Part shown: in pieces, positions 1 through 8,607 of the stretch
Position numbering within the stretch: the first letter of the stretch is position 1
Layout of the letters: every line of letters begins with the position of its first letter
Assembly: GCA_027081115.1 (NCBI GenBank)
Contig: JALWLD010000035.1
Coordinates: 1-64,000 of the forward strand
Reading direction: 5' to 3'
Source: Sulfurovum sp.
GTDB taxonomy: Bacteria > Campylobacterota > Campylobacteria > Campylobacterales > Sulfurovaceae
Length of the DNA stretch: 64,000 nucleotides
Translations under genes and position numbers: made by a program
The notes under the pieces: model-generated
What the model was told of the DNA's origin: nothing
The model's database searches: none
What the model saw: the letters and a program-made list of their open reading frames with translations, nothing else

Positions 1-752
1 TCACTGAACTCTTCAATACGATGTTCTGTATTGTAAATATATATTTTTTTCATTCTAAAGACAATATCTTCCAACTCATACGCACCCAGTCGTTTGAGGG
101 TAATACCCATATTGGTACAGGTTGTCATAATATGCTTGGAGTCTTCTCTCTCAATCCATCTTGGCATACTGTGTATAGTTACTTTATACTCTACAACAAA
201 ATCAAAGAGAGCCTTTTTATAGATATTCTCATCATTTTTAGCCAATGCAATACCATGCTTGACATCCAAACCATTGATTTTTAATTCCTCAATGAAAGAG
301 ACTTTTCTTCGTTTATTGGAAAGATAGGTTAAAAAGACTGTATAAAACTGTCCAATATGTAAAGGTTTCGTAATGTGTGAATTTGCACCTATAAAGAACA
401 TCTCTTCTATTTCACTGCCTTGTGTAAATGCAGTAAATGTGACAATAGGCAGCGTATCGTAATTTCGGTTTTGACGTATTATCTTGGTGGCTTCATACCC
501 ATCCATTACCGGCATGGAAATATCCATGAGTATAAGGTCAATTTCTTTTCTTTTAAGAAAAAGCAGGTCAAGAGCCTCTTGACCATTATTGGCAATGATT
601 ATCTCAACACCTGATTTTTTTAAAATGTTTTGTACAATTTTCTGGTTGATTACATTGTCTTCAACAAGTAAAATATGTGACCCTTTAAATCGTAAAAAAT
701 CACCGGTTTTGATATTTTCTTTTTTCTCAAAAGGTATATTGGACGTGTACAA
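1..752 (-). CDS. Response regulator receiver domain with degenerate Hpt-like tail (3' end outside window)
   Basis: The reverse strand is open from the left edge up to the pepA stop codon. It encodes a CheY-like receiver: acidic pocket LLVEDN, phospho-acceptor Asp in LMDISMPVMDG, and the conserved Lys in HITKPL. A helical Hpt-like segment follows (INGLDVKHGIALAKNDENIY). Where an Hpt domain has its phospho-histidine (HxLKG) this one reads CTNMG, so it probably cannot accept phosphate. The frame is the same as pepA's and there is no ATG before the receiver, so the start is probably the TTG at 752, preceded by AGAGAAGAG. The pepA stop lies only 21 bases upstream, which suggests co-transcription. 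The role is unknown, and the protein may continue into other domains beyond the window. Confidence 0.75.
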   Translation of the reverse strand, partial: MYTSNIPFEKKENIKTGDFLRFKGSHILLVEDNVINQKIVQNILKKSGVEIIIANNGQEALDLLFLKRKEIDLILMDISMPVMDGYEATKIIRQNRNYDTLPIVTFTAFTQGSEIEEMFFIGANSHITKPLHIGQFYTVFLTYLSNKRRKVSFIEELKINGLDVKHGIALAKNDENIYKKALFDFVVEYKVTIHSMPRWIEREDSKHIMTTCTNMGITLKRLGAYELEDIVFRMKKIYIYNTEHRIEEFS

Positions 753-773
753 TGTCTCTTCTCTTTCTATATC

Positions 774-2246
774 TTAATGTGACTGTGCAGTACGTACAAG
801 CTTCTCAATGAGTCTTATCATCATTCTTACCCCCGCACCAGAAGCACCATGTGGATTTTCTGCCCAGGCATGTTCAACAAAGGCTGGACCTGCTATATCT
901 ATGTGAGCCCACTTCTCTTTATGCTCTTCATCGATGAACTCTGAGAGAAACTGTCCGGCAGTAATGGCACCACCATATCGGGTATTTGAAATGTTACAAA
1001 CATCTGCAATTTCAGATTTTATGGTCTTTTTTAAGTGTCTGTTAAAATCAAGTTTTGTAGCAAGTTCTCCAGCCTGTGTGGCCATCTTAACTACCAGATC
1101 TTTGGGTTCATCTGCATTTCCCATGACACCTGAAGTATAGTGACCTACACCCACTACACAGGCACCTGTCAAGGTAGCAAAATCAAAGAGATAGTCTGCT
1201 TTGACTTCCTGTTGTGCATAACAGAGTACATCTGCAAGTACTAAACGGCCTTCTGCATCCGTATTTCTAATCTCAATGGTTTTGCCATTTTTAGCAGTTA
1301 GTACATCATCTGGTTTATAGGCATCTCCACCGATCATATTTTCCACAGCACCTATAAACCCATGCACTTCAATAGGCAGGTTCATCTCTGATATAGCTTT
1401 CATAATACCCAGTACTGCAGAACCTCCACTTTTATCTGATTTCATTGTTACCATATAATCAGCAGGCTTGAGGCTGAGACCACCTGAGTCATAAGTAAGG
1501 CCTTTTCCTACTAATGTTACTACAGCTTTGGCATTTTTAGGTTTATGTGCAAGGTGTATAACTCTTGGCTTATGTCTACTCGCACGTGCTACAGCAAGCA
1601 GTGTTTCCATCTTCTCTTTTTTAAGTGCTTTAGGCTTTAGTACTTTACATTTCAACGTAGAATTTTCTGCAAGTTCCTGGGCAATATTTGCCATGATCTC
1701 CGGGTAACAGTCATCCGGCGTTGTATTTACAATGTCTCTTGTAAAATTGGTAGCATTTGCAGAGATCTCTCCGTTATGTACTGCTCTTGCAGCGGTTTCC
1801 ATACTAAGTTCATGGGTATTGTAGCCATCTAACGAGATTTCTACATTTTTCACTGGAGATTTTACTTTAGTGCTTTTATAATTGTTGAATGTGTAAGATC
1901 CAAGTACAAGCCCTTCAACCATAGCTCTAAGAGAAGCAGAACATCTTGGATGACTCAAGTAGGTTGCAATTTTCACGGTTTTATAGGCTTTTTTACCTAA
2001 GAGCGAACGTAGCGCAGAGGCGGCTGCAGAACGTACTCCTACACCCTTAAGTGTCTCTGTTCCTACATAGAGTCTATTTTTTTCTATAAGATGACATACC
2101 TCATCCTGAGTACCTGTAAAACCTGCTTTTTTGAGCAGTTTTTTATCTTGTACAAATGTATGTTTTAAATCTTTATCATGGACAATGATAATTTCAAGGT
2201 CAGATTTTATGTTTGAGATACTTTCTGTAGTAATATTAAAATTCAC
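774..2246 (-). CDS. pepA: Leucyl aminopeptidase (M17 family)
   Basis: Cytosolic metallo-aminopeptidase that removes N-terminal residues from peptides and forms hexamers in its family. At 490 aa it has the usual family length. The two-metal site is intact: Lys248 and Asp253 in VGKGLTYDSGG, Asp271 in SDKSGG, and Asp330/Glu332 in the signature NTDAEGRL (328-335), with the bicarbonate-binding Arg334. The N-terminal 160 residues are the variable domain. The start is a GTG at 2246 with AAAAGG upstream. The gene lies in a minus-strand block with the response regulator 21 bases downstream and a thioredoxin-like gene about 110 bases upstream. Confidence 0.95.
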   Translation of the reverse strand: MNFNITTESISNIKSDLEIIIVHDKDLKHTFVQDKKLLKKAGFTGTQDEVCHLIEKNRLYVGTETLKGVGVRSAAASALRSLLGKKAYKTVKIATYLSHPRCSASLRAMVEGLVLGSYTFNNYKSTKVKSPVKNVEISLDGYNTHELSMETAARAVHNGEISANATNFTRDIVNTTPDDCYPEIMANIAQELAENSTLKCKVLKPKALKKEKMETLLAVARASRHKPRVIHLAHKPKNAKAVVTLVGKGLTYDSGGLSLKPADYMVTMKSDKSGGSAVLGIMKAISEMNLPIEVHGFIGAVENMIGGDAYKPDDVLTAKNGKTIEIRNTDAEGRLVLADVLCYAQQEVKADYLFDFATLTGACVVGVGHYTSGVMGNADEPKDLVVKMATQAGELATKLDFNRHLKKTIKSEIADVCNISNTRYGGAITAGQFLSEFIDEEHKEKWAHIDIAGPAFVEHAWAENPHGASGAGVRMMIRLIEKLVRTAQSH

Positions 2247-2356
2247 GAGTAGCCTTTTACTTAATTGAGTTATAGTTTATGGAGTATATCAAATAAAAGT
2301 AAAGGAATACACAAAGAGTACGTTTTTTTTGATTTTATAGAAGTAAAAAAGTGATC

Positions 2357-2770
2357 TTATGGAATGTTATCGAGTGCTGAGTGAATGGTAATCATAAAAG
2401 ATCCGGGTTTCTCATAGCCTATTTGTTCATAGATGACTTTTTTTGTTTCAGGATTTATAAAATAGAGTGAAGGCGTCTCTTGTGCTTTATATTTTTTAGA
2501 TAAATTTGAATCAAAATCTATAAGAACAATGATTGTATTGCTTAATGCCTCTTTTACTGTCTTATCTTGCATTGTTTTTTCAACCATTTTTTCGCACCAG
2601 TGACAACCATCTTTGATGACCATGAGCAAGATCATTTCTTTTTTTTCATTTTTTGCTTTGGCATAAGCATAATTCAAATTGGTAAGTGCCTTTAGTGTAG
2701 GTGCATATTTTTCGGCTGTAATGGCTAAAAGGTTCGAGATGAGAAGCAGGGATAAAAGAAGGGTTTTCAT
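2357..2770 (-). CDS. Periplasmic thioredoxin-like protein (CHWC motif)
   Basis: A 137-aa protein with an N-terminal signal peptide (MKTLLLSLLLISNLLAITA). A thioredoxin-fold domain follows, with the redox motif DGCHWCEKM and the TPSLYF cis-proline loop. CxWC motifs of this sort occur in SoxW/DUF255-like thioredoxins that reduce disulfides or protect thiols in the periplasm. The substrate cannot be told from the sequence. In sulfur oxidisers such proteins often accompany Sox systems, but no sox gene is next to this one. It stands between trpB and pepA with gaps of roughly 80-110 bases, so it may be transcribed alone. Confidence 0.75.
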   Translation of the reverse strand: MKTLLLSLLLISNLLAITAEKYAPTLKALTNLNYAYAKAKNEKKEMILLMVIKDGCHWCEKMVEKTMQDKTVKEALSNTIIVLIDFDSNLSKKYKAQETPSLYFINPETKKVIYEQIGYEKPGSFMITIHSALDNIP

Positions 2771-2851
2771 TGTAAATACCTTTAAAAGTTATTATAAAAG
2801 TATATCACACTATATTTGATTTAATTATTAAGGTGGAAATTCCACCTATTG

Positions 2852-4078
2852 TTATTGAAATTGTTCGGAGAGTATATCTTGTGCTTGTATCATATCTTTA
2901 TCACCACGTCCGGAGAGATTGACCAATATGGTTTTACCTTTGATATCTTCAGGTTTCATCTTTTTAAGGTATGCAATAGCATGTGAACTTTCAAATGCAG
3001 GGATGATCCCCTCAGCCTGTGACAGCCAGACAAAAGCATCCATAGCTTCATCATCGGTAATATGGTCATAGGTCACAACATTTTCCTCTTTGAGGAAGGC
3101 GTGTTCCGGACCAATGCCCGGGTAGTCAAGACCTGCTGAGATAGAGTGTGCTTCTTGAATCTGTCCGTCTTCATCTTGAAGTAGGTATGAGAGTTGTCCA
3201 TGCAGAACACCTGGGCTTCCTTTTTCAAGAGAACAGCCATGTTTAGAGTCAAGTCCAAGGCCTCCTGCTTCAATACCAATACACTCTACACTTTCATCTT
3301 GTAAGAAGTGGTTAAAGACACCCAAGGCGTTTGACCCTCCACCTATACACGCGATGACTTTATCTGGGAGAGTACCTTCTACGACATTTAGTTGTGCTTT
3401 TGCTTCCCATCCAATAATGGACTGAATGTCACGTACCATCATAGGGTAGGGATGTGGACCTGCTACAGTACCAATGAGGTAATATGTGTCCCTTGCATGT
3501 GTCACCCAGTGACGTATGGCATCATTCATGGCATCTTTAAGTGTTTTAGACCCAGACTCCACCGCATGTACTTTTGCACCAAGAAGCTTCATTCTAAAGA
3601 CATTAAGTTCTTGACGTGCTACATCTTTTGCACCCATGAAAACTTCACACTCAAGCCCAAATAGTGCTGCTACAGTTGCTGTTGCGACACCATGTTGCCC
3701 AGCACCAGTTTCTGCAATGATCTTCTTTTTGCCTAAACGCTTGGCTAAAACAGCCTGTGCTACACAGTGGTTTATCTTGTGTGCACCGGTATGGTTCAAG
3801 TCTTCACGCTTAAGGTAGATCTTTGCATCCAGCTCTTTAGAGAGGTTCTCTGCAAAGTAGAGTGCAGAAGGACGTCCCACATAGTTTTTGTAGTAGTAGT
3901 CTACTTCCGACCAGAAATCTTTGTCGAAACGTACAGCTTCGTAGTCGAGTCTGAGTTGTTCAAGTGCAGGCATGAGTGTTTCAGGTACAAAACGCCCACC
4001 AAATTTACCAAAATGTCCCAGATCGTCAGGGTCATGTGGGCTTGGCTTTGGAATGTAAATTGTTTTCGTTAAATCCAT
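2852..4078 (-). CDS. trpB: Tryptophan synthase beta chain
   Basis: PLP enzyme joining indole and serine to make tryptophan, normally as an alpha2beta2 complex with TrpA. At 408 aa it is full length and of the common TrpB1 type. The PLP lysine is Lys101 in HTGAHKINH, the catalytic Glu lies in AETGAGQHG, and the phosphate-binding loop is GGGSNA. The C-terminal LSGRGDKD is also present. No trpA or other trp gene is adjacent, so the partner must be elsewhere. The neighbours (thioredoxin-like protein, lipoprotein) are functionally unrelated. Confidence 0.96.
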   Translation of the reverse strand: MDLTKTIYIPKPSPHDPDDLGHFGKFGGRFVPETLMPALEQLRLDYEAVRFDKDFWSEVDYYYKNYVGRPSALYFAENLSKELDAKIYLKREDLNHTGAHKINHCVAQAVLAKRLGKKKIIAETGAGQHGVATATVAALFGLECEVFMGAKDVARQELNVFRMKLLGAKVHAVESGSKTLKDAMNDAIRHWVTHARDTYYLIGTVAGPHPYPMMVRDIQSIIGWEAKAQLNVVEGTLPDKVIACIGGGSNALGVFNHFLQDESVECIGIEAGGLGLDSKHGCSLEKGSPGVLHGQLSYLLQDEDGQIQEAHSISAGLDYPGIGPEHAFLKEENVVTYDHITDDEAMDAFVWLSQAEGIIPAFESSHAIAYLKKMKPEDIKGKTILVNLSGRGDKDMIQAQDILSEQFQ

Positions 4079-4214
4079 AATTGTCTCTTTTGTAAATAGT
4101 GAAGAGATTATAGCAAATCACATGTTAAGAGTAGCGGGGTTATCTCAGAGTGACCTTTTAAATAAAATAGCTTATTTCAGATTGTGAGCTCTTTACTTTC
4201 TTTGATTATATCTT

Positions 4215-4742
4215 TTATAGTGCAATATGGCTTTTAAAATGTTGTTTCTTTTCTATATCTTCTCCATGCGGAGTATAGTTGTATTTTGATTTTGCTTCAG
4301 TCATAAGTTTTGCAGGCATCTCATTATAGACCGTATTCATGTCTGTATTGATGGTGCCAAGAAAGTAGCTTTTCCCAGGAAGTATTTTTGAAATACTTTT
4401 AGAACCTGAACCGTAACCTGCTTTTCCTCTACTACAGCCGTAATGACCGCTGAGTGAATACTCTTTGAGTATGATGTTGCTACTGGGAGCAGGTATTTTA
4501 ACCGCGATAAACCCTTCAGATATCTTTTTTTCATGAAAATAGAGTTCATAGTCCAAAGGTGCTTCATTGCTACCTATAACCAAATGTCGTATGGCACGTT
4601 CTTTATCTCCATCTACAGCAATGAGAACAGTTGCAATATCTTTTGCAGATGTTTTCATATCGGGGTCAGCCAATTCAACGGTGTTACTGGTACATGCAGT
4701 AAAAAAGAGTGTAACAAGTAAGAGTAAAAGCCTATGTTTCAT
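4215..4742 (-). CDS. Lipoprotein of unknown function
   Basis: A 175-aa protein with a lipoprotein signal peptide (MKHRLLLLLVTLF followed by lipobox FTAC, Cys17). The mature part contains no motif I recognise. It has a segment rich in Gly and Ser (GYGSGSKSISKILPGKSYFLG) and looks like a beta-rich domain. It is probably anchored to the inner leaflet of the outer membrane or to the inner membrane facing the periplasm. The gene stands alone between trpB and the apt/DUF2164 pair. Export is well supported; function is not known. Confidence 0.65.
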   Translation of the reverse strand: MKHRLLLLLVTLFFTACTSNTVELADPDMKTSAKDIATVLIAVDGDKERAIRHLVIGSNEAPLDYELYFHEKKISEGFIAVKIPAPSSNIILKEYSLSGHYGCSRGKAGYGSGSKSISKILPGKSYFLGTINTDMNTVYNEMPAKLMTEAKSKYNYTPHGEDIEKKQHFKSHIAL

Positions 4743-4796
4743 GATTAAATCCTTGTAAGACTCATTGTAATAAAAAGTATGTGTATTTACTGTGTA

Positions 4797-5051
4797 TTAT
4801 TTGATGAACTCTGTGATTTTTTCCATTTCATAAAAGCTTTGTAGTATATTTTGTCCATTCTCTTCTATTAACGATCGGGCATCTTGTAAGCCTTTGTTGT
4901 AATGGTAGTTGCCTATCTCTTTGTTAAAGAACTCCAGTAGAAACTCTGCATCGAATTGACCAATCTCTTCTGAGAGCTCAGAGTGGAAGTAAGACTGTAT
5001 CTTAGATACAAGTATTTTTTTCTCCTCCTGGGTAAATTCAATGTCAGTCAT
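4797..5051 (-). CDS. DUF2164-family small protein
   Basis: An 84-aa cytosolic protein matching, by eye, the DUF2164 pattern: an N-terminal helix (FTQEEKKILVSKIQSYF), then SEEIGQFDAEFLLEFF and the diagnostic IGNYHYNKGLQDA. Its molecular function is unknown. The ATG overlaps the apt stop by one base (TAATG), so it is translationally coupled to apt and belongs to the same transcript. No catalytic residues are evident. Confidence 0.75.
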   Translation of the reverse strand: MTDIEFTQEEKKILVSKIQSYFHSELSEEIGQFDAEFLLEFFNKEIGNYHYNKGLQDARSLIEENGQNILQSFYEMEKITEFIK

Positions 5052-5608
5052 TAGTCTATCTCAAGTACCGAATAGACGGGAGCTTGTATGCCATCTTTAC
5101 CATTGAGGAAGCCAAGCTCCATAATGAAACAGGCTTCAACACAGTGTGCACCCACTTTATCTATGAGGTTTGCTGCAGCTTTGGCTGTACCTCCTGTGGC
5201 GATCAAGTCATCAATTAGAAGTACCTGTGATGGATTGGCTTCTGTCAGACCATTTTCTCCAAAGGCATCAATGTGGATCTCTACTTCATCAAAACCATAT
5301 TCCAATGAGTATTTTTCGGCTACTGTGGTGTAGGGGAGTTTTCCTTTTTTACGTACAGGTACAAAACCTATATTCAATCTGTCTGCCAATACTGCCCCAA
5401 ATATGAATCCTCTGGCATCAATGCCTGCTACATAATCAAGATTATAGGATCTATAACGCTCTTCAAGATGAGTTAACAGTGTGTCAAAAGCTTTTGGATC
5501 TCCAAGGAGTGTGGTAATATCTTTAAACATAATACCTGGTTTTGGAAAATTTGGAATATCCCTTATACTGTTTAAAATGATCTTTTTGTCTTCTTGGCTT
5601 AGTGTCAT
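5051..5608 (-). CDS. apt: Adenine phosphoribosyltransferase
   Basis: Purine salvage enzyme converting adenine plus PRPP to AMP in the cytosol. The 185-aa protein carries the type I PRTase PRPP loop [16 protein letters not shown], the N-terminal [12 protein letters not shown] signature, and the [11 protein letters not shown] and [10 protein letters not shown] segments typical of Apt. It is the first gene of a two-gene unit with the DUF2164 protein, overlapping it by one base. A small membrane-protein gene ends about 40 bases upstream, so apt may be part of a longer rpiB-apt transcript. Confidence 0.95.
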   Translation of the reverse strand: MTLSQEDKKIILNSIRDIPNFPKPGIMFKDITTLLGDPKAFDTLLTHLEERYRSYNLDYVAGIDARGFIFGAVLADRLNIGFVPVRKKGKLPYTTVAEKYSLEYGFDEVEIHIDAFGENGLTEANPSQVLLIDDLIATGGTAKAAANLIDKVGAHCVEACFIMELGFLNGKDGIQAPVYSVLEID

Positions 5609-5645
5609 GAATAATTCCTTTATTTTAATATATAAATGTGCAATT

Positions 5646-5831
5646 CTACGGGATTCTTAGATATAGAGTGAAAGATATAATGCCGGTAACAGCATAGAAA
5701 ACTGTTCCAAAGCAAAAGAGCCTGGAAGAGTCTTCTTTTTTGTATATACCTTCCATAATAAGAGTGTCTGTAAGAAGTGCGTAGGCTGAAGTAGCAAGTA
5801 AAAAGAGACCTGGCATTACAAAACCGTTCAT
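5646..5831 (-). CDS. Small two-helix membrane protein
   Basis: The ORF track gives 79 aa from 5885, but that start has no ribosome site and overlaps rpiB. The ATG at 5831 is preceded by an excellent GGAGGAG, giving a 61-aa protein ([20 protein letters not shown]...). It has two hydrophobic segments (about 3-20 and 40-58) separated by a charged loop ([10 protein letters not shown]). It lies 26 bases after rpiB and before apt on the same strand. No known family is recognised; the strong Shine-Dalgarno supports real translation. Confidence 0.6.
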   Translation of the reverse strand: MNGFVMPGLFLLATSAYALLTDTLIMEGIYKKEDSSRLFCFGTVFYAVTGIISFTLYLRIP

Positions 5832-5857
5832 ACCAACTCCTCCACAATAGACATGTT

Positions 5858-6316
5858 TTAACCTATGTCGGCACCAAAAGCACATGCTTCTATCTTGGCT
5901 ACACGTCCAGCATGTCTGCCACCTTCAAATTCAGTGTTGGCAAAGACCTCTATCATATCTTCTATAACACCTTTACCTACGACACGTTCTCCAAAACATA
6001 AGATATTTGCATCATTATGTTGTCTAGTAAGCATAGCTGTATAATGGTCATGACATAGTGCTGCTCTAATACCGGGGACTTTATTTGCTGCAATACTGAT
6101 GCCAATACCTGTACCACAAACCAAAATACCGAAGCTGCCTTCATCTGCAAGGACAGCTTGGGTACATTTTTTAGCATAGTCAGGGTAGTCTACTCTGTCT
6201 GCTGAGTCTGGACCAAGGTCAATAATTTCATGACCTAAAGAAGTGACAAACTCTTTGATGTAAGCTTTTACTGCGTAACCTGCATGATCTGTTGCTATAT
6301 AGAATTTTTTTGACAT
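5858..6316 (-). CDS. rpiB: Ribose-5-phosphate isomerase B
   Basis: Interconverts ribose 5-phosphate and ribulose 5-phosphate in the pentose phosphate pathway. The 152-aa RpiB/LacAB-fold protein shows the N-terminal IATDHAGYAVK, catalytic Cys in LVCGTGIGISIAANK, and the H-D-x-Y segment CHDHYTAMLTRQHNDANIL. It lies 9 bases downstream of lepB, so it is probably in the folD-lepB-rpiB operon. No RpiA is seen in the window. Confidence 0.95.
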   Translation of the reverse strand: MSKKFYIATDHAGYAVKAYIKEFVTSLGHEIIDLGPDSADRVDYPDYAKKCTQAVLADEGSFGILVCGTGIGISIAANKVPGIRAALCHDHYTAMLTRQHNDANILCFGERVVGKGVIEDMIEVFANTEFEGGRHAGRVAKIEACAFGADIG

Positions 6317-6325
6317 AGTGTTCCT

Positions 6326-7297
6326 TTATTGAATAGGGTCTTCAAGCTGAAGTGATTCGATAAGTCTTCCGACACGTCCCCAACGTACGTTATAACGTTG
6401 TTTGTTCCAAAGTGTTTCACACTCTTTTGAATCTATAGTAACAGTGCCACAGACACGTTTAAGACCGGCATGATCTCTACCACCACCATATTTGTCTCCG
6501 TTAAGTACTCTTTTATAGGAGCGATGTTCAAGACTCATATAGATGAGCCAAGGTTTACCTACAATAAGTTTATATGGTACTGAACCCCAAAAACGGCTGT
6601 CATTAGAGTTGTCACGGTTGTCTCCCATCATATAGAAGTGATCTTCATCTACTTTCGTATAGAGTGCATTGATAACTTTGCCGCCTAACTCATAGACCGG
6701 TGTATTTAATCCATCGATCATAATAGGCATCATATCGATCTCTTTGTTGTATGTATAGTACTGAAGTAGTGCTTCAAAGATTGGATGTCCCTCTGGTTCA
6801 TATTGAATACCCGGGTATTTGTCCATATAAGGGTTTTCTACCCAAAGTTTTCCACGTAAAGTAAGAATCTTCTTTTCAGGATACGTTTTTTTAATATACT
6901 CATCGCCTTCGTGAAAGTGGATAAGGAGCTTTTTATCTGCATAAATAAGTTCATCTCCTCCTACTGCAACACAACGTTTTACATAGTGTATCTTCTGATT
7001 TTTTGGGTAACGGAAGATCACAATATCTTCTCTTTTTGGTCTTGGACCTTCAATGAGGTGCCCATTGTTATTAAAGTCAGGTAAAAGAGGTATTTCGAGC
7101 CACGGTAAATGAGGTGTAGGAATACCATAAGAGAATTTTTTTGCAAAAAGAAAATCTCCGATGAGTTGGGTTCTTTTCATAGAACCTGAAGGAATGACAA
7201 AAGATTGTGCTACAAAGAAAATGAGGAAAAGTACAATGATGATAGTCCCTGTCCATGAACTTGAAAATCTATATAGTGCGGATAAAAACTTCTTCAC
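6326..7297 (-). CDS. lepB: Signal peptidase I
   Basis: Inner-membrane serine protease that removes signal peptides from exported proteins. It has one N-terminal membrane helix (about 17-35). The catalytic dyad is Ser39 in IPSGSMKRT and Lys108 in IHYVKRCVAVGGDE; box E is MMGDNRDNSNDSR. At 323 aa it resembles the longer Campylobacterota enzymes with an inserted periplasmic domain. The start is GTG at 7297, directly after the folD stop (TAAGTG), so translation is coupled to folD. Confidence 0.95.
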   Translation of the reverse strand: MKKFLSALYRFSSSWTGTIIIVLFLIFFVAQSFVIPSGSMKRTQLIGDFLFAKKFSYGIPTPHLPWLEIPLLPDFNNNGHLIEGPRPKREDIVIFRYPKNQKIHYVKRCVAVGGDELIYADKKLLIHFHEGDEYIKKTYPEKKILTLRGKLWVENPYMDKYPGIQYEPEGHPIFEALLQYYTYNKEIDMMPIMIDGLNTPVYELGGKVINALYTKVDEDHFYMMGDNRDNSNDSRFWGSVPYKLIVGKPWLIYMSLEHRSYKRVLNGDKYGGGRDHAGLKRVCGTVTIDSKECETLWNKQRYNVRWGRVGRLIESLQLEDPIQ

Positions 7298-8143
7298 TTA
7301 AGCCCTTTGTTTTGCAGATTTGAGTGTATTGGAGAGTAGCATAGCAATAGTCATCGGCCCAACACCACCCGGTACGGGTGTAATGTAGGAACATTTTGGA
7401 GAGACATTTTTAAAGTCTACATCGCCAACAAGTGAACCATCTTCAATACGGTTGATTCCGATATCAATGACAATAGCACCTTCCTTAACCATATCTTCTT
7501 TAATAAGACCAGGTACACCGACACCCACAATGACAATGTCAGCTTGAGAAGTATGTGCTTTGAGGTCTTTTGTAAAGATGTGTGTGACTGTAACGGTTGC
7601 ATTTGCATTGAGAAGTAGAGCAGCCATAGGTTTTCCTACAATGTTGGAAGCACCAACGACACAAACATCTTGACCTTCAAGGTCAATGTTGTACTCTTCA
7701 AACATTTTCATAACACCAAGTGGTGTACAGGCAACGAAAGAGTCAAGGTTGGTAACCAAGCGGCCTACATTGTAGGCATGGAAACCATCTACATCTTTTT
7801 TAGGGTCTATGACCTCTAAAATTTTGTCTGTATCGACATGTTTAGGTAGAGGAAGCTGCACCAAAATACCATCAATACGAGGATTATCGTTCATCATCTC
7901 AATGGTAGCTATGATCTCATCTTGAGAGATGGTGTCAGGCATATTGTGGGTAATAGAGTAAAACCCTACATTTTCACAGGCTTTTGCTTTCATCTTTACA
8001 TAGGCATGACTTGCAGGGTCATCTCCTATGAGTATAACTGCCAGACCGGGGACAATATTTTTTTCTTGCTTGAGTTGTTCAACTTCTGCGGCGACAGAAG
8101 TCTGTACTTTGTTGGCTAAGGATTTACCATCGATGAGTTGCAT
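7298..8143 (-). CDS. folD: Methylenetetrahydrofolate dehydrogenase/cyclohydrolase
   Basis: Bifunctional one-carbon enzyme interconverting 5,10-methylene-THF and 10-formyl-THF with NADP. The 281-aa protein has the catalytic Lys region (HAYVKMKAKACENVG), the signature DGILVQLPLPKH, the nucleotide-binding segment VVGASNIVGKPMA, and the C-terminal PVPGGVGPMTIAML. It is the first gene of a minus-strand run folD-lepB-rpiB-(small membrane protein)-apt. Its start region is divergent from the cytochrome gene beginning at 8205. Confidence 0.96.
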   Translation of the reverse strand: MQLIDGKSLANKVQTSVAAEVEQLKQEKNIVPGLAVILIGDDPASHAYVKMKAKACENVGFYSITHNMPDTISQDEIIATIEMMNDNPRIDGILVQLPLPKHVDTDKILEVIDPKKDVDGFHAYNVGRLVTNLDSFVACTPLGVMKMFEEYNIDLEGQDVCVVGASNIVGKPMAALLLNANATVTVTHIFTKDLKAHTSQADIVIVGVGVPGLIKEDMVKEGAIVIDIGINRIEDGSLVGDVDFKNVSPKCSYITPVPGGVGPMTIAMLLSNTLKSAKQRA

Positions 8144-8204
8144 AGAGTGCCTCTTAGAATTTTTAATGTATTATATCGAAAATAGTTTAGGGGAAATCTC
8201 GGAG

Positions 8205-8570
8205 ATGAAAAGATTGATTTTTTTATTGCCATTGTTATTGAGTGCCAGTGAAGATTTCATCTCTCATTATGAATATGGAGAGATGCTCTACAATAATCCT
8301 CGTGGTGTCTCTTGTGCGCAGTGTCATGGAAAGCAAGGCGAAGGCAAGGTCATAGTGAAGTACCTTGAAGGTAAGGAAGAGAAAGTCATCCAGGGCTCAG
8401 ACATACGTAGGAAACCTCTTCCTCAAATGGTTCATACGCTTAACAGTTTTCATGAAATTATGCCTAGATATTATTTAACCGATGAAGAGGTTAAGGCTAT
8501 CTATGACTATATACAAGAAAAAAATGAAGACTATCTTTCTCAAGAACAAGATTCCAATAGTACAAAATAA
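8205..8570 (+). CDS. Small periplasmic c-type cytochrome
   Basis: The track ORF begins at 8028 inside folD. The ATG at 8205, preceded by GGAG and followed by a signal peptide (MKRLIFLLPLLLSAS), is the real start, giving 121 aa. There is one heme-binding CAQCH (37-41), and a likely axial Met in FHEIMPRYYLTDEEV. This is a class I monoheme cytochrome c domain. It presumably carries electrons in the periplasm; the partners are unknown. The gene is followed 37 bases later by the DUF4139-type gene on the same strand. Confidence 0.8.
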   Translation: MKRLIFLLPLLLSASEDFISHYEYGEMLYNNPRGVSCAQCHGKQGEGKVIVKYLEGKEEKVIQGSDIRRKPLPQMVHTLNSFHEIMPRYYLTDEEVKAIYDYIQEKNEDYLSQEQDSNSTK

Positions 8571-8607
8571 GATATAATAATCCTAAGATACTTACTAAGG
8601 ATTATAG

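Noticed and set aside
5620-5847. 75-aa minus-strand ORF overlapping the small membrane protein
   Set aside because: It is another frame of the same DNA without a ribosome site; the frame from 5831 has GGAGGAG and a sensible two-helix product.
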